Under the pieces are notes generated by a model. That model did no database searches, was not told the DNA's origin, and saw only the letters and a list, made by a program, of their open reading frames with translations. Both the position numbers and the translations under genes were made by a program. A stretch of DNA of 64,000 bases. It comes from Nicotiana tabacum (lineage: Eukaryota; Streptophyta; Magnoliopsida; Solanales; Solanaceae). The stretch lies in NCBI RefSeq assembly GCF_000715075.1, contig NC_134087.1, forward strand, positions 107,547,161 to 107,611,160, read 5' to 3'. Below are positions 45,721-58,350 of the stretch, piece after piece (within the stretch, counting starts at the first letter, position 1; every line of letters begins with the position of its first letter).

Positions 45721-47096
45721 CAACATACCTGTCACAACGTCTGTGAGGACTCTTGGTCTTGTCAACCTGCTAACGCATAGATACCACCTGAACTGGACCC
45801 TCTATCTCTGCCTTGACCTCTACCAGCCGAAGACTAAGACTCGTGCCCTGAAGGATACATGGACATAGCTGATCCTGTTGCTGAATTCGCTGGTTGCGCC
45901 ATTCCCCCAAAATCTCTATTTGGGCAATCTCGCATTATATGCCCCGAACATCCACATGTATAACAAGCATCAGAACTATCTCGGCATTGGCCTAAGTGTC
46001 CTCAACCGCATATGGCACATTGCGCCAGAAATAGCCCTGTATGTCTTGAACCTCGTTATCGCTGCAAGCTTGATGCCTGGGAGCTCTCACCTGGTCCTGA
46101 CTGAGTATAGCAGTCATACTTGTAACCCTGTAGCTGAGGTGGAGGAGGCCTTGGTGGCCATTCAAATTATTGGGACTTGTAACTACCCTAAGACTGCTCC
46201 TGAGATCTGGCAAATCTCATCCTCATATGCTGCCCTAACTCAGTCTTCTCCGTACTCTGCTGCCAAAACCTACCCCTCTCTATATTTTGAGCAAATGCCT
46301 AAATTCGGGAGATATCCGTACTATCCTATAATGCAGCGGTGGCACATGCCTCGGTCATCTCTGGGGCCAACCCTGCTATAAACATGTGGATCCTGTATCG
46401 CATAGTAGCACCTATGGATGGTGCATATTTGGACAATGAGTCAAAACGGAGACTATACTCTCGAACACTCATATTGCCCTGCTTGAGGGCTAGAAACTGA
46501 TCGAGTCGGGCATGTCGGATCTCTCATGGTAAGTACTGGTCAAGTAAGGCATCTGAAAAATTCTCCCAAATAGCAGGAGGTGTATCACATTCCCTAGACC
46601 TTTCCCATCCCTCATACCAAAGGATGGTTATATCTCGGAGTCGAAAAGTTGTTAACTCAACTGCCTCTTTCTCTATGGCATGCATAACCCGAAAGATCCC
46701 ATGAAACTGATCTATGAATTCCTGCGGGTCCTCCCTCTGATCTGTCCCCGTGAACTCTAGGGGATTCAAAGCAATAAAATCTCGGACTCTTGAACTCCTA
46801 GATCCCTCAAAAGGTCCTGCACTAGCGGATGCCCTAGCCTGTTGTTGGGTAGCTACCAACTATGCCAACAAATGCACCACACTCCTCAAGTCCTGATCTA
46901 ATGGAAGTAGAGGAGGGACTGGATGTGCGGTCTCCCTAGGAATCTCCTCAGGTGGCGGAGGAGCCGATAATCGCTGGGTAGGGGTCTCTTCTTATGACTC
47001 CGATTAGGCCCCATCTGTTTTGGGTACCCTGCTAGTCCCCTCACCTACTGTTATTTCTCTCCTCTGGCTAGCCGTAGCCTTCCTAGTTACCGTCAT
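45721..47096 (-). pseudogene. gag: Left unit gag
   Basis: Start ATG at 47096 (MTVTRKATASQRREITVGEG), then a Pro-rich stretch with stops. Capsid core 46859-46524: VRDFIALNPLEFTGTDQRED, FIDQFHGIFRVMHA and ILWYEGWERSRECD. The next block (NMSVREYSLRFDSLSKYAPS) continues after the stop at 46524. The zinc knuckle CYTCGCSGHIMRDC lies at about 45975-45930. Several TAG/TGA stops interrupt it. Confidence 0.82.
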
Positions 47097-47284
47097 TTGT
47101 GCATGCAAATGTCAACACGTAATATTAACTCAAATTTCCTATAACTTAGTGCTACAACACGATTTAGATTTGAAAGAAGGGTAACCAACTCCTAAATACC
47201 TGTAGTCCCCTGCTTAAATAATGTGGTGCACCACACATATATAAACAAGACCCTACTAGACACGGCTTATGGACTCCCTAGGAC

Positions 47285-47306
47285 AGAACTGCTATGATAC
47301 CAATTT
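47285..47306 (-). other. Primer-binding site of the left unit (tRNA-Met type)
   Basis: On the minus strand TGACA of LTR 2 is followed by AAAATTGGTATCATAGCA, a diverged tRNA-Met site (TGGTATCA intact). Confidence 0.75.
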
Positions 47307-49308
47307 TGTCAAGCCTCGAGCCTGGGGGCGAGACCGGCACCCAGTACCTCACCTATCCTTGCATACCACTGGTGACTAAGAGACTCTGAACATGTAATGT
47401 CATATTTTGGCCATGGGCCACATTGCAAGATATTGTGCGATGAAAATTATAAAATTGAATAGAGACTAACGCTGACTAAACGTCAACATAAAGCTGGGCC
47501 AGTAAGGCCGTCATAATTACTACAACTGACAAGCCAACAAAATATATGTACACGGCCTACAAGCCCAACATACTGCACTCACTGACATCATATATCTACA
47601 AGCCTCTACTGAAAAATGTACTGTGATTGGAACAGGGCCCCGACCTACCCTTAACCTATCTACATATATGCACAAGATGTACTCCAAACTACTAGACCCA
47701 GCAACTCCGAAAGACGGGGAGCTTACCGATAAAGCTGAACTCGGGCATACACCTACTGAGAAGGTCTACTCGTCTGTATGTCCGAACCTGCATGCATGAA
47801 ATGCAGCGCCCCCAAAAAGGGACGTCAGTACAAAATAATGTACTGAGTATGTAAGGCAATATACTGAAGCTGAAACTGAACTGATAATATAATAATTGAA
47901 AACAACTGGGAGTCAAAGAAAATCTAATGATATGCTCATATGTTGATACCGACTCAATTCTCTCGATATAGTGAGTAAAATAGTTGTCCAGCCCTAGAAG
48001 GCTCGGTATACATATATATCTGCTCTGCCATAGTAGGCTCGCTCATAAGTGCTTGGCCATACTAGGCTTTGTATCTCGACCAACTGAGCTCGCTCATAAG
48101 CTCTTGGCCACAACAGGCTCGGTATATAACTTACCATCTGATCAGAGGTTTCCCAGTAGAGGCCTACCCATCGATTATAACTCGATGGTAATGAAAATAC
48201 TTTTAATACTGTATATATGTAAACTCTCTGCTCTTTTGACCGGAATAAGGAAATACTCAACTGAATATGCAGTCCCGATAAGAAGAATATGGTAACTTAC
48301 AAAACTAGGAAAATATAAGTAATTTGCGAGACTAGCAAAATATACGTAAATTCTTGGATACGAATTTTTCTTTATGCCTCGTTATCAAACTTGTGTAATT
48401 ATGATATCATGCTAAAATAAAGAAAAAGCTTAGCCTTAACATACCTAGAGTAGGGAAAACTCCGTATAATATTTCGTTGGAAAACCTTCATTGATTAAAC
48501 GAAATTTGCCTCTTGTCCTTAAGGATTCACGAACGAAATTTGTTTCTAGTTATTAATTTTTTGGAACAAAATCAGTGTTCCCTTGAAATTTTTGAGAGGG
48601 AACGTTTCTGTTCTTGCAATTTGGAAAGAAGTTGTTCCAACTTAAAACCAACGTTTCTTTTGGTTGGAAATTTTAAAAGGAAAATGTTCTAATTCTTAAA
48701 GTCTTGAATGAAACTTTTGAAAATGTTTGCAAATGCCTAACGTTCTGACCTCTCTTGAAACCTTTTTGATTGATAAAGATCACAAAAAAGTCTTGATAAG
48801 ACTTTGAAATTTAAACTTTTGACACATGTAATGCTCAATCAATGACTCACCTTACACTAAAGGGGGGCTGCTACGTTACTCTTTGGGGGGGAGGGGTGAT
48901 TTTGTTAATCTATCCACTATTAGTTAACCGGGTAATGTTTCGTTACCCGGTAATTAAACTATTACCCGCATAATTTAAATATTATCACAAATTAGTTAAA
49001 ATTCTATTTATTTTTAAAATACTTCATATATACTTTTTATATTATACTACCGTGGTCATATAGTACCTTTCATGGTACTAGTTTATAATTATCGGGTATT
49101 ATTACTTGATTCGTATTTTATCCCAAATTGGCCATTTTTAACAAAACTCGTTTTCTCTAATTCGTGCATCCTTTATCCTTCATGACACTTATTTATCGCT
49201 TGTTATAAATAGCATAAAAATATTAACGTCAAGATGATCTTACCCCCGAGTCTACGTCAATTAACTGGAGACAAAAAATTTAACGTACGGAAAACGCGAG
49301 ATGTAACA
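47307..49308 (-). mobile_element. Tekay tandem, LTR 2 (middle, shared)
   Basis: 2,002 bp with the same ends as LTR 1. Carries the 64-bp segment missing from LTR 1. A hairpin ACCGGGTAA/TTACCCGGT is at 48928-48952 and subrepeats at 47993-48127. A G-run (TTTGGGGGGGAGGGG) at 48882-48896 is not in LTR 1. Confidence 0.9.
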
Positions 49309-49538
49309 TCCTTCCCCCCTTAGAAACATTCATCCTCGAATGTTCAACTCCCCGTGATCCATATAACTTTGGCAGGGTTGCCTTTATAACAACACTACTA
49401 CCAACTCTCCCTATAGAAGCTTAATAATCCAACGCCACACCGATACACAATTATCAGTAACGATAATGGCCTCACATGACCAATGCCAATAATCAGCACA
49501 AGAATTTATACACGTACCTTATAATTATGACGTCTTAG
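49309..49538 (-). other. 3' untranslated region and polypurine tract, right unit
   Basis: Minus-strand tract TAAGGGGGGAAGGA at 49322-49309 next to LTR 2, with the conserved stem ACATTC/GAATGT at 49326-49343. Confidence 0.8.
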
Positions 49539-51060
49539 TCAGACCCTTTTCTGGAGGAGGAAAAAGTAGGGATATCTAGACTTCATGTTTTCCTCGGCCT
49601 CCCAAGTCATCTCTTCTATATTGTTGTTTCTCCAAAGTACTTTCACGGAGGCTACCTCCTTATTCCGCAGCTTGCGGATTTGTCGGTCTAGGATGGAAAT
49701 CGGAACTTCCTCGTATGATAAGTTTTCTGTAATCTGTACGCCATTCGTGGGCACCATTCAGGTAGGATCACCAATGCACTTTCGTAATATAGATACGTGA
49801 AATATCGGATGGACAGACTCCAATTCCGAGGAAAATTCTAACTCATAAGCTACTTGGCCCACTCTCCAAATGATCCTATAAGGTCCAGTATACCGTGGGC
49901 TAAGTTTTCCTTATTTTCCAAACCTCATCACACCTTTCATAGGTGACACCTTTAAAGATACCCAGTCATCAACTCTGAACTCTAAATCTCGTCGCCGCAC
50001 GTCAGAATATGACTCCTGATGACTCTGAGCTGTCAACAGTCACTCCCGAATAAGCTTTACTTTTTCTATGGCCTGCTAAACTAGGTCTGGCCCATATAAC
50101 CCAGATTCTCCAACATCAAACCACCCTATAGGAGATCTGCACCTGCGCCTGTAAAAAGCATCGTATGGAGCAATCTGGATACTGGAGTGGTAACTGTTAT
50201 TATATGCAAACTCGATAAGAGGTAGATGTCCACCCAACTTCTTTTAAAATCCAGCACATATGCTCGCAACATATCCTCGAGTGTCTGAATCATGCGCTCG
50301 GCTTGTCCATCCGTTTGTGGATGAAAAGTCGTGCTGAGATTCACCTGAGTTCTTAGACCTTTCTGAAATGACCTCCAAAAATGTGTTATAAACTGGGCCC
50401 CACGGTAAGATATAATAGATATTGGCACTCCGTATAGTCGAACTATTTCTTTAATATATAACTTTGCATAATCTTCTACTGTATAAGTAGATTTGACCGG
50501 TAGGAAATGAGCTAATTTCATGAGCCTATCGACTATCACCCATATGGAATCAAACTTACATTGAGAACGAGGTAAACCCGTGATAAAGTCCATATTTATT
50601 GCCTACCATTTCCATGTCAGGATCTCTATAGTTTGCATTAGCCCTCCAGGCTTCTGGTGCTTTATCTTCACCTGTTGGCAACTAGGGCATTGAGAGACAT
50701 ACTCAGTAATGTTCTTCTTCATATCGTTCCACCAATACACATCATTAATGTCATGATACATTTTTGTCGACCTAGGGTGAATGGAATACCGTGAATAATG
50801 TGCCTCTGACATAATCTTGTCTCGTAACCCTACTATATTTGGAACACACAAATGACCCCTGTATTTGAGAACCCCATCTCCTTTGAGTTCTAAGAACGAC
50901 TTCTTCTGTTGTGGAACCCGCTCTCTCAACTTGACTAACTCTGGATCCTCGTACTGCCTCTCCTTTACTTCAGCTATGAGGGTTTGGAGTACAATCCCTC
51001 CATTGCCAGAGTCTACTAACCAAACCCCCAAATAAGCCAATTGATGAATCTCTCTGGTTC
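49539..51060 (-). pseudogene. pol: Right unit pol: integrase with chromodomain, catalytic Asp lost
   Basis: Zinc finger 51040-50603 complete (HYSRYSIHPRSTKMYHD, YWWNDMKKNITEYVSQCPSCQ). Core 50593-50126: MDFITGLPRSQCKFD, then ISIISYRGAQF, where the second catalytic Asp (SDRGAQF in the left unit) is Tyr, then IQTLEDML. After a shift the C-terminal chromodomain is at 49757-49539 (VKVLWRNNNIEEMTWE, YPYFF). Confidence 0.88.
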
Positions 51061-52281
51061 ATTGTCTTTTCTCGGCCTCTACATGTGCTAAGCTATACAT
51101 AGATCGACGACTTAAGGCATCTGCTACAACATTAGCTTACCCTGGATGGTAGAGAATGCTAACATCATAATCTTTCAATAACTCAAGCAATTGCCTTTGT
51201 CGCAAATTCAACTCTTTTTGCTTGAAGATATATTGCAGGATTTTATGATTTGTGAACACATCAACATGAACACCATATAATAATGCCGACATATCTTAAG
51301 TGCATGGACAACCGCAGCTAATTCGAGGTCATAGGTCGGATAATTCCGCTCATGCTTCTTTAACTGCCATGAAGCATATGCAATTACTTTCCCGTATTGT
51401 ATCAGGACTCATCCTAACCCGACACATGAGGCATCACAATACATGGCATAACCATCTAGACCTTCTGGAAGTGCTAGAACTGGTGCGTAGGTCAACCTAT
51501 TCTATAAAAGCTCTTGGAAACTCTGTTCACATGCCTCTATCTACTGAAACTTAGTCGCTTTCTGCATCAACTTTGTTAATGGTGCTGAAAGAGAAGAAAA
51601 ACCTTCCATGAACCTCTAGTAATATCCTGTTAAGCCTAGAAAGCTACGAATATCTGTCGGAGTGGTAGGTCTAGGCCAGGATTTCACAGCCTCAATCTTC
51701 AGAGTGTCTACCTTTATACCTCCGTCGGATACAATATGCCCCAAGAATGTTACGGACTTTAACCAGAACTCACACTTAGAAAACTTAGCATACAATTTAT
51801 TATCGTGGATTGTTTGGAGTACTGCTCGCAGGTGATCCACATGCTCATCCTCTGAATGTGAATAAACAAGAATATCATCAATAAAGACTATCACGAATAG
51901 ATCCAAATATGGTCGGAATAGGCTATTCATCAAGTCCATAAATATGGCAGGTGCATTCGTCAACCCGAAGGACATAACAAGGAACTCAAAGTGGTCATAT
52001 CGAGTCCTAAAGGCTGTTTTGGGAATATCTTTCTCCCGAACTCTAACCTGGTAGTACCCCGACCTTAAATCTATCTTTGAAAAGCATTTAGCTCCCTACA
52101 ACTGATCAAACAAGTCGTCTATCCTTAGAAGGGTATACTTATTCTTAATAGTTACCTTGTTCAGTTGCCTATAATCGATACATATCCTTAGTGAGCCGTC
52201 TTTCTTCTGGACAAATAGTACCGGTGCACCCCAAGGTGAAGTATTGGGCCTGATGAAACCTTTCTCCAGTAAATCTTTTAA
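51061..52281 (-). pseudogene. pol: Right unit pol: reverse transcriptase and RNase H
   Basis: RT palm 51975-51616: [53 protein letters not shown] and SFLGLTGYY, then a TAG. RNase H at about 51560-51080 is in pieces. N-terminal RT lies at about 51980-52280. Confidence 0.85.
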
Positions 52282-52880
52282 CTACTCCTTCAACTCCTTC
52301 AATTCGGCAGGTGCCATTTTATATGGAGGGATGGATATTGGTTGCGTTCCTAGAAGCAAATCGATGCCAAAATCAATCTCTCGCTTTGGAGGAATACCTG
52401 GAAGTTCATCTGGAAATACATCCGCATACTCCTTTACTACTGGAATAGACTGAAGTGTAGGTATCTCAGCATCTGTATCTTTAACTCGCACAATATGATA
52501 AATGCACCCTTTTGCGATCATTTTACTTGCCTTCGGATAGGAAATAAACCTGCCTCTGGGTGTCGCTGTGTTACCTACCCATTCAAGGACTGGTTCACCC
52601 GAAAAATGAAATCTGGCTATCTTTGCTCGACAATCAACTGTGGCATAACAAGCTGCCAACCAGTCCATGCCCATGATAGCATCAAAAACCAACATCTCTA
52701 GCTCAACTAGGTTGGCTGAGGTCCGATGACCACAAACTGATATCGTACAACCTCGATAAACGCGTCTAGCAATAATCGATTCTCCTACCGGTGTAGATAC
52801 CGCAAAAGGATCACTTAGTATTTCAGGCACTATACCAAATTTCTGCGCGACAAATGGGGTAATACATGATAAAGTAGATC
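52282..52880 (-). pseudogene. pol: Right unit pol: aspartic protease and RT linker
   Basis: 182 open codons: [57 protein letters not shown] and [18 protein letters not shown]. The active-site loop (YALIDP) is upstream, around 52890, ending in a stop. Confidence 0.85.
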
Positions 52881-54302
52881 ATGGGTCTATCAAGGCATAA
52901 ACATCGTGATAACAAATGGTCAACATACTTGTCACAACGTCTGGTGAGGACTCTTGGTCCTGTCGACCTGCTAGCGCATAGATACGATTCTGGTTACCAC
53001 CTGAACTGGACCCTCTATCTTTGCGTTGACCTCTACCAGCCGAAGACTGAGACTCGCGCCCTGAAGGATGCACGGACATAGCTGATCCTGTTGCTGAATT
53101 CGCTGGTTGCGCCATTCCTCCAAAATCTCTATTCAGGCAATCTCGCATTTTATGCCCCGAACGTTCACATGTATAACAAGCATCAGAACCAGCTCGGCAT
53201 TGGCCTAAGTGTCCTCAATCACATATGGCACATCGTGCCAGAAACAACCCCGTCTATCTTGAACCTCGTTGTCGCTGCAAGCTTGATGCCTGGGAGCTCT
53301 CACCTGGTCTTGACTAAGTATAGCGGTCATGCCTGTAACCTTGTAGCTGAGGTGGCGGAGGTCTAGGTGGTTGTTTGAAGTATTGGGGCCTGTAACTACC
53401 ATGAGACTACTTCTAAGATCTGGATAATCTCAACCTCTTATGCTGCCCTGACTTAGTCCTCTCCGTACTCTGCTGCCGATGCCTACCTCTCTCTATATTC
53501 TGAGCAAATGCCTGAATCCGGGAGATATCCATACTATCCTGTAATGCAGCAGTGGCACATGCATCGGTCAACTCTGGGGCCAACCCTTCTATAAACATGT
53601 GGATCCTGTCCTGCATAGTAGCAACTATGGATGGTGCATATTTGGCCAATGAGTCAAAATGGAGACTATACTCTCGAACACTCATATTGCCTTACTTGAG
53701 GGCTAGAAACTGATCGAGTCGGGCCTGTCGGATCTCTCGCGGTAGGTAATGGTCAAGTAAGGCATCTGGAAAATTCTCTCAAATAGCAGGAGGTGCATCA
53801 CATCCCCTAGACCTTTCCCATCCCTCATACCAAAGGATGGCTATATCTCGGAGTCGAAAAGCTGCTAACTCAACTGCCTCTTTCTCCGTGGCATGTATAA
53901 CCCGAAAGATCCTATGAAGTTGATCTATGAAATCCTGCGGGTCCTCCCTCTGATCTGTCCCCGTGAACTCTGGGGGATTCAAAGCAATAAACTCTCGGAC
54001 CCTTGAACTCCTAGATCCCTCAGAAGGTCCTGCACTAGCGGATGCCCTAGCCTGTTACTGGGTAGCTACCAACTGTGCCAACAAATGCACCGCACTCCTC
54101 AAGTCCTGATTTGATGGAAGCAAAGGGGGAACTGGATGTGCGGTCTCCCTAGGAATCTCAGGTGGCAGAGGAGCCGGTAATCGCGGGGTAGGGGTCTCTC
54201 CCTATGACTCCGATTGGGCCCCATCAACTGGGGGTACCCCGCTGGTCCCCTCACCTACTGTTGTTTCTCTCCTCTGTCTATAGCCTTCCTAGTTACCGTC
54301 AT
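52881..54302 (-). pseudogene. gag: Right unit gag
   Basis: Start ATG at 54302. Capsid core 53982-53779 (NPPEFTGTDQREDPQDFID, ILWYEGWERSRGCD) and 53685-53413 (MSVREYSLHFDSLAKYAPS). The zinc knuckle CYTCERSGHKMRDC lies at about 53180-53140, then an S/G/R-rich linker to protease. Stops are fewer than in the left unit. Confidence 0.82.
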
Positions 54303-54512
54303 CTGTGCAAGCAAACATCAACACGTTAGATTAACTCAAATTTCTTATAACTCAGTGATACAGCACGATTTAAATTTGAAAGAAGGGTAACCAACTCCTA
54401 AATACATGTAGTCCCCTGCTTATATAATGTGGTGCACCACACATCTATAAACAAGACCCTACTAGACACGGCTTGTAGACTCCCTAGGACAGAACTACTA
54501 TGATACCATTTT

Positions 54513-55985
54513 TGTCAAGCCCCGAGCCTGGGGGCGAGACTGGCACCCAGTGCCTCACCTATCCTTGCATACCACTGGTGACTAAGAGACTCTGAACATG
54601 TAATGTCATATTTTAGACATGGGCCACATTGCAAGATAATGTGCGATGCAAATTATAAAATTGAATAGAGACTAACGCTGACTAAACGTTAACATAAAGC
54701 TGGGCCGGCAAGGCCGTCATAATTACTACAACTGAAAAGCCAACAAAATATACGCATAGGGCCTACAAGCCCAATATACTGCACTAACTGACAGGATATA
54801 TCTACAAGCCTCTACTGATAGATGTACTGTGATCGGAACAAGGCCCCGACCTACCCTTAACCTATCTACATAAATGCACAAGATGTACTCCAAACTGCTA
54901 GACTCGGCAACTCCGAAAGACGGGGAGCTTACCGATAAGGCTGAACTCGGGCATACACCTACTAAGAAGGTCTACTCGTCTGTATGTCCGAACCTACACG
55001 CATGAAATACAGCGCCCCCAGAAAGGACGTCAGTACGAAATAATGTACCGTGTATGTAAGGCAATATATTGAAGCTGAAACTGAACTGATAATATAATAA
55101 CTGAAAACAACTGGGAGTCATAGAAAATCTGAAGATATGCTCATCCGCTGATATCGACTCAATTCTCTCAATATAGTGAGTAAAATAGTTGTCCGTCCCT
55201 AGAAGGCTCGATATACATATATATCTGCTCTGCCGTAGTGGGCTCGCTCATAAGTGCTCGACCATACTAGGCTTTGTATCTCGAACAACTGGGCTCGCTC
55301 ATAGGCGCTCAGCCACAGCAGGCTCGGTATATAACTTACCATCTGATCAGATGTTGCCCAATAAAGGCATGTCCATCGATTATAGCTCGTTGGTAATGAA
55401 AATACTTTTAATACTGTATATATGTAAACTCTTTGCTCTATTGACCGGAAGAAGGAAATATTTAACTGAATATGCAGTCCCAATAAGAAGAATATGGTAA
55501 CTCACAAAACTAGGAAAATATAAGTAATTTGCGAGACTAGCAAAACATACGTAAATTCCGGGATACGAATTTTTCTTTATGTCTCGTTATCAAACTTGTG
55601 TAATTATGATATCATGCTAAAATGAAGAAAACACTTAGCCTTAACATACTTGGAGTAGGGAAAACTCCGTATAATATTTCGTTGGAAAACCTTCATGATT
55701 AAACGAACTTTGCCTCTGGTCCTTAAGGATTCACGGACGAAATTTGTTTCTGGTTCTTAAAATTTTGGAACAAAATCAGTGTTCCCTTGAAATGTTTGAG
55801 AGGGAACGTTTCTGTTCTTGCAATTTGGAAAGAAGTTGTTCCAACTTAAAACCAACGTTTCTTTTGGTTGGAAATTTTAAAAAGGAAAATGTTCTGATTC
55901 TTAAAGTCTTGAATGAAACTTTTGAAAATGTTTGCAAATGCCTAACATTCTGACCTCTATTGAAACCTTTTTGATTGATAAAGCT
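54513..55985 (-). mobile_element. Tekay tandem, LTR 3 (right, truncated)
   Basis: Matches LTR 2 from GGGGCTTGACA (plus TGTCAAGCCCC at 54513) through TTGATTGATAAAGCT at about 55985. The remaining ~0.5 kb with the U3 hairpin and TGTTACAT start is missing. A diverged tRNA-Met primer site precedes it (ATGGTATCATAG on the minus strand, 54512-54495). Confidence 0.88.
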
Positions 55986-56138
55986 AAGTCCAAAACTTAA
56001 ATAGTGCCAATAATGGCACAAAATACGTTTCTACTGTTAAAAAAAAGTTACATAAATACATAAAACGCAGTATAATACTGCATTTTACTTTAACGAAAAG
56101 TTAGCCGTTAAAGTTAAATGCAGTACTATACTGCTTTT
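55986..56138. repeat. Unassigned palindrome-dense island
   Basis: 153 bp between the broken Tekay LTR and the Ogre LTR. It contains GTGCCA-ATAA-TGGCAC (56004-56019) and a larger inverted repeat of two 29-nt arms with two mismatches around a 10-nt loop (about 56069-56136); each arm carries a small palindrome of the form GCAGTATxATACTGC. No ORF, and no family recognised. Confidence 0.6.
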
Positions 56139-58342
56139 TGTGAGCACGTGATTTTTGCCTTAACAAAAACTACTCCAAAATAAATCAAAAAATAAAATAA
56201 ACTTCTTTTACTGTGTAGTTTTTGAATTTGCGTGGTGTTAAATATTTGTGTTATTGTCATAATAAAATGAAAATTAAAATAAAATACATGTTGCATGCAT
56301 ATAGGATTTAATTATGCATTTGAAAGATAATTTAAATAAAATCACAAAAATATGCATTCATTCTATTTTTAAATATGTTACTGTGTGATTAATGTTTTTG
56401 ACTATGTGTTAAATAGTTGTTATAAAGTAATTAATTTTATAATTTTTATTAGGATTTTTTAATGATAAATAATAAAATAAAATAAAATAAAATAAATTGT
56501 AGAAATAGAATCGGACCTGGATTAAAATCCAGGCCCAAAACTAAATTACCCCCCCCCCCCAGCCCAATCCAGGCAACCCAGGTACCGGTCCAATTCAAAC
56601 GAGTCAAAACGACATCGTTTGGTCGTAGTTTAGCAGAGACCGTTGGATCAAAGCCAACCAACGGCTGAGATCCCACGAACCTTAACCCACAATCCTTACC
56701 CGATCCGATACCCGGTCCAACCCGTCCCCCCAGCTTAAACCAAACGACATCGTTTGGTTAAGTGAGTAAATCCTGACCTTTACCCCGGCCCCCTAGCCAA
56801 ACACCCCCCCTCCTTCCCTGTTCATCGTCCCTTCCAAAACTCACCCCTAACCCTAGCCGCCCTAGGATCCCACCGCCTGAAACCCGGCGGCATCAACGCC
56901 GCCGGTCACCAAAATAACACCCTAGAATCCCCTGAACATCCTCTACACAGATCTAACCTTAGTTTCCTTCAAATCAGACCCCAACTCTTCGAATACTAAA
57001 TCGAAGGTGGGTCTGAAAACTCCAACCTTTCCAATGGCTTCCAAAATAACACCATAGTACCCCCTAGCATGCCTTGTTATGGATCTGATATTTGTTTGGC
57101 TCGAATCAGTTCCGAGCTTCTCGAATCTTCTTTTGAAGATTCGGACCAAACAAGAACAAACTCAGATCTGTTCTAAACTGACACCAAATGACCCCTAGGC
57201 TACCCCCACCCGTGTGTCATTGTTGGTTCCCCTCGAACCTACCCAGAAGTGTTCGGATTTAAAATCCAAGATCTGAAACCCTAAATTTCCAATCCTGGCA
57301 AAGATTGAGGTTTAATCGACCTTAGTCAAAGTATTTTCAGTAGAAAATACTTCGACTAAGGTCTGTTTGATTTCAAACAAAGTTCAAATCCAAGTTGAGT
57401 TGAGTCCGGTTGAATTTGAAGGCTCAGAGGTAATTTTCTGTTGCTTATGTATGTTCTACGTGTATTCTATATTCGTTTCATTAGTTTGTTTAATTTTTCA
57501 TAATTTTCTAGTCAATTTTGTTATACTGTCCCCTACCCGTCTACTTGATTCCAAATGTGAATTGTTTCTGTTAATTGTGATTATGTACAATGTGTGTAAT
57601 CGACTCGATTAAGTTCGTCGATTAGTTGTATTGTGAATCTTGCTTCTGAAATGATGTTTGTAATGCCCTGTTTATCTGTTTAGAGTTGATTATCATCATT
57701 GAAATCAGTTAATTAGTTCTTCCCAATTTATTGATTCTTGTTTAATAAATCAGAAAGTTTGTCAATGGTGTGTATATGTTGATTTCTGAATCAGTGAGTT
57801 TCAGGGCATTGTCAGTATATTGACAATGCTCCTGTGTTTGTTTGATTTTTGTTCAAAGTTAAAGCTCAGTTTACTGAACTCAGTGTAATATGTTGTTATG
57901 ATGATTGGTTCTGAATTCAGTATGATTCTACAAATGTTGATTAGATGTAATTGTATTAGGAGGTTACATTCTTAGTCAGGATTCAGTCCAAACTTTAGGA
58001 TTGGTTGTAGCTGTCTTAAATCAGATTAATAATCAGGCTTATACAGATTTTAAAATCTGTATTGTTAAGATGCTGAATTTAAGGCAGTAATACCAGTAGA
58101 AAACAGTAAATCTGGACATTTCTGGGATAAAACAGTAAGGGTAATATGATATAATAGAGGGGTGAAAGTGGTTTGTTAATGGATTTTAATTTAATGAGAT
58201 AATGGGAAACAAAGGGTAATGGGCTGCTTAAAATCAGGATAAGATCACTTAAAGTATTCAAAAGTAGTTTTAATGGAAAACTTTCTGATTTTAAAAGGAG
58301 AAAAGGGTCCATTCAGCACTAGAAGAATATAGGACAGCCCTG

Positions 58343-58350
58343 TATAAATA
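58343..58350 (+). promoter_or_regulatory. TATA box of the Ogre LTR
   Basis: TATAAATA followed by GAGGGGAATGGGG, about 2.2 kb into the LTR. Transcription would start roughly 30 bp downstream, leaving an R-U5 of about 2.1 kb (inference). Confidence 0.65.

Larger units (their letters stand above)
40200..55985 (-). mobile_element. Tekay tandem array: LTR-internal-LTR-internal-LTR, minus strand
   Basis: Three LTRs (40200-42096, 47307-49308, 54513-about 55985) separate two internal regions of nearly equal length (5,210 and 5,204 bp) in one orientation. The middle LTR serves as 3' LTR of the right unit and 5' LTR of the left one. The rightmost LTR has lost about 0.5 kb of its 5' end. Such arrays arise by unequal recombination between LTRs. 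The elements carry gag and pol with a Tekay-type chromodomain, all broken. The left edge cuts the LINE at 40199/40200; no duplication can be tested because the right edge is truncated. Confidence 0.9.

Noticed and set aside
56455..56500. AAAATAAAATAAAATAAAAT microsatellite and nearby C-run
   Set aside because: Simple repeats without further structure.
57367..57612. 81-codon open frame in the Ogre LTR
   Set aside because: Hydrophobic, short, no homologue recognised, inside non-coding LTR.
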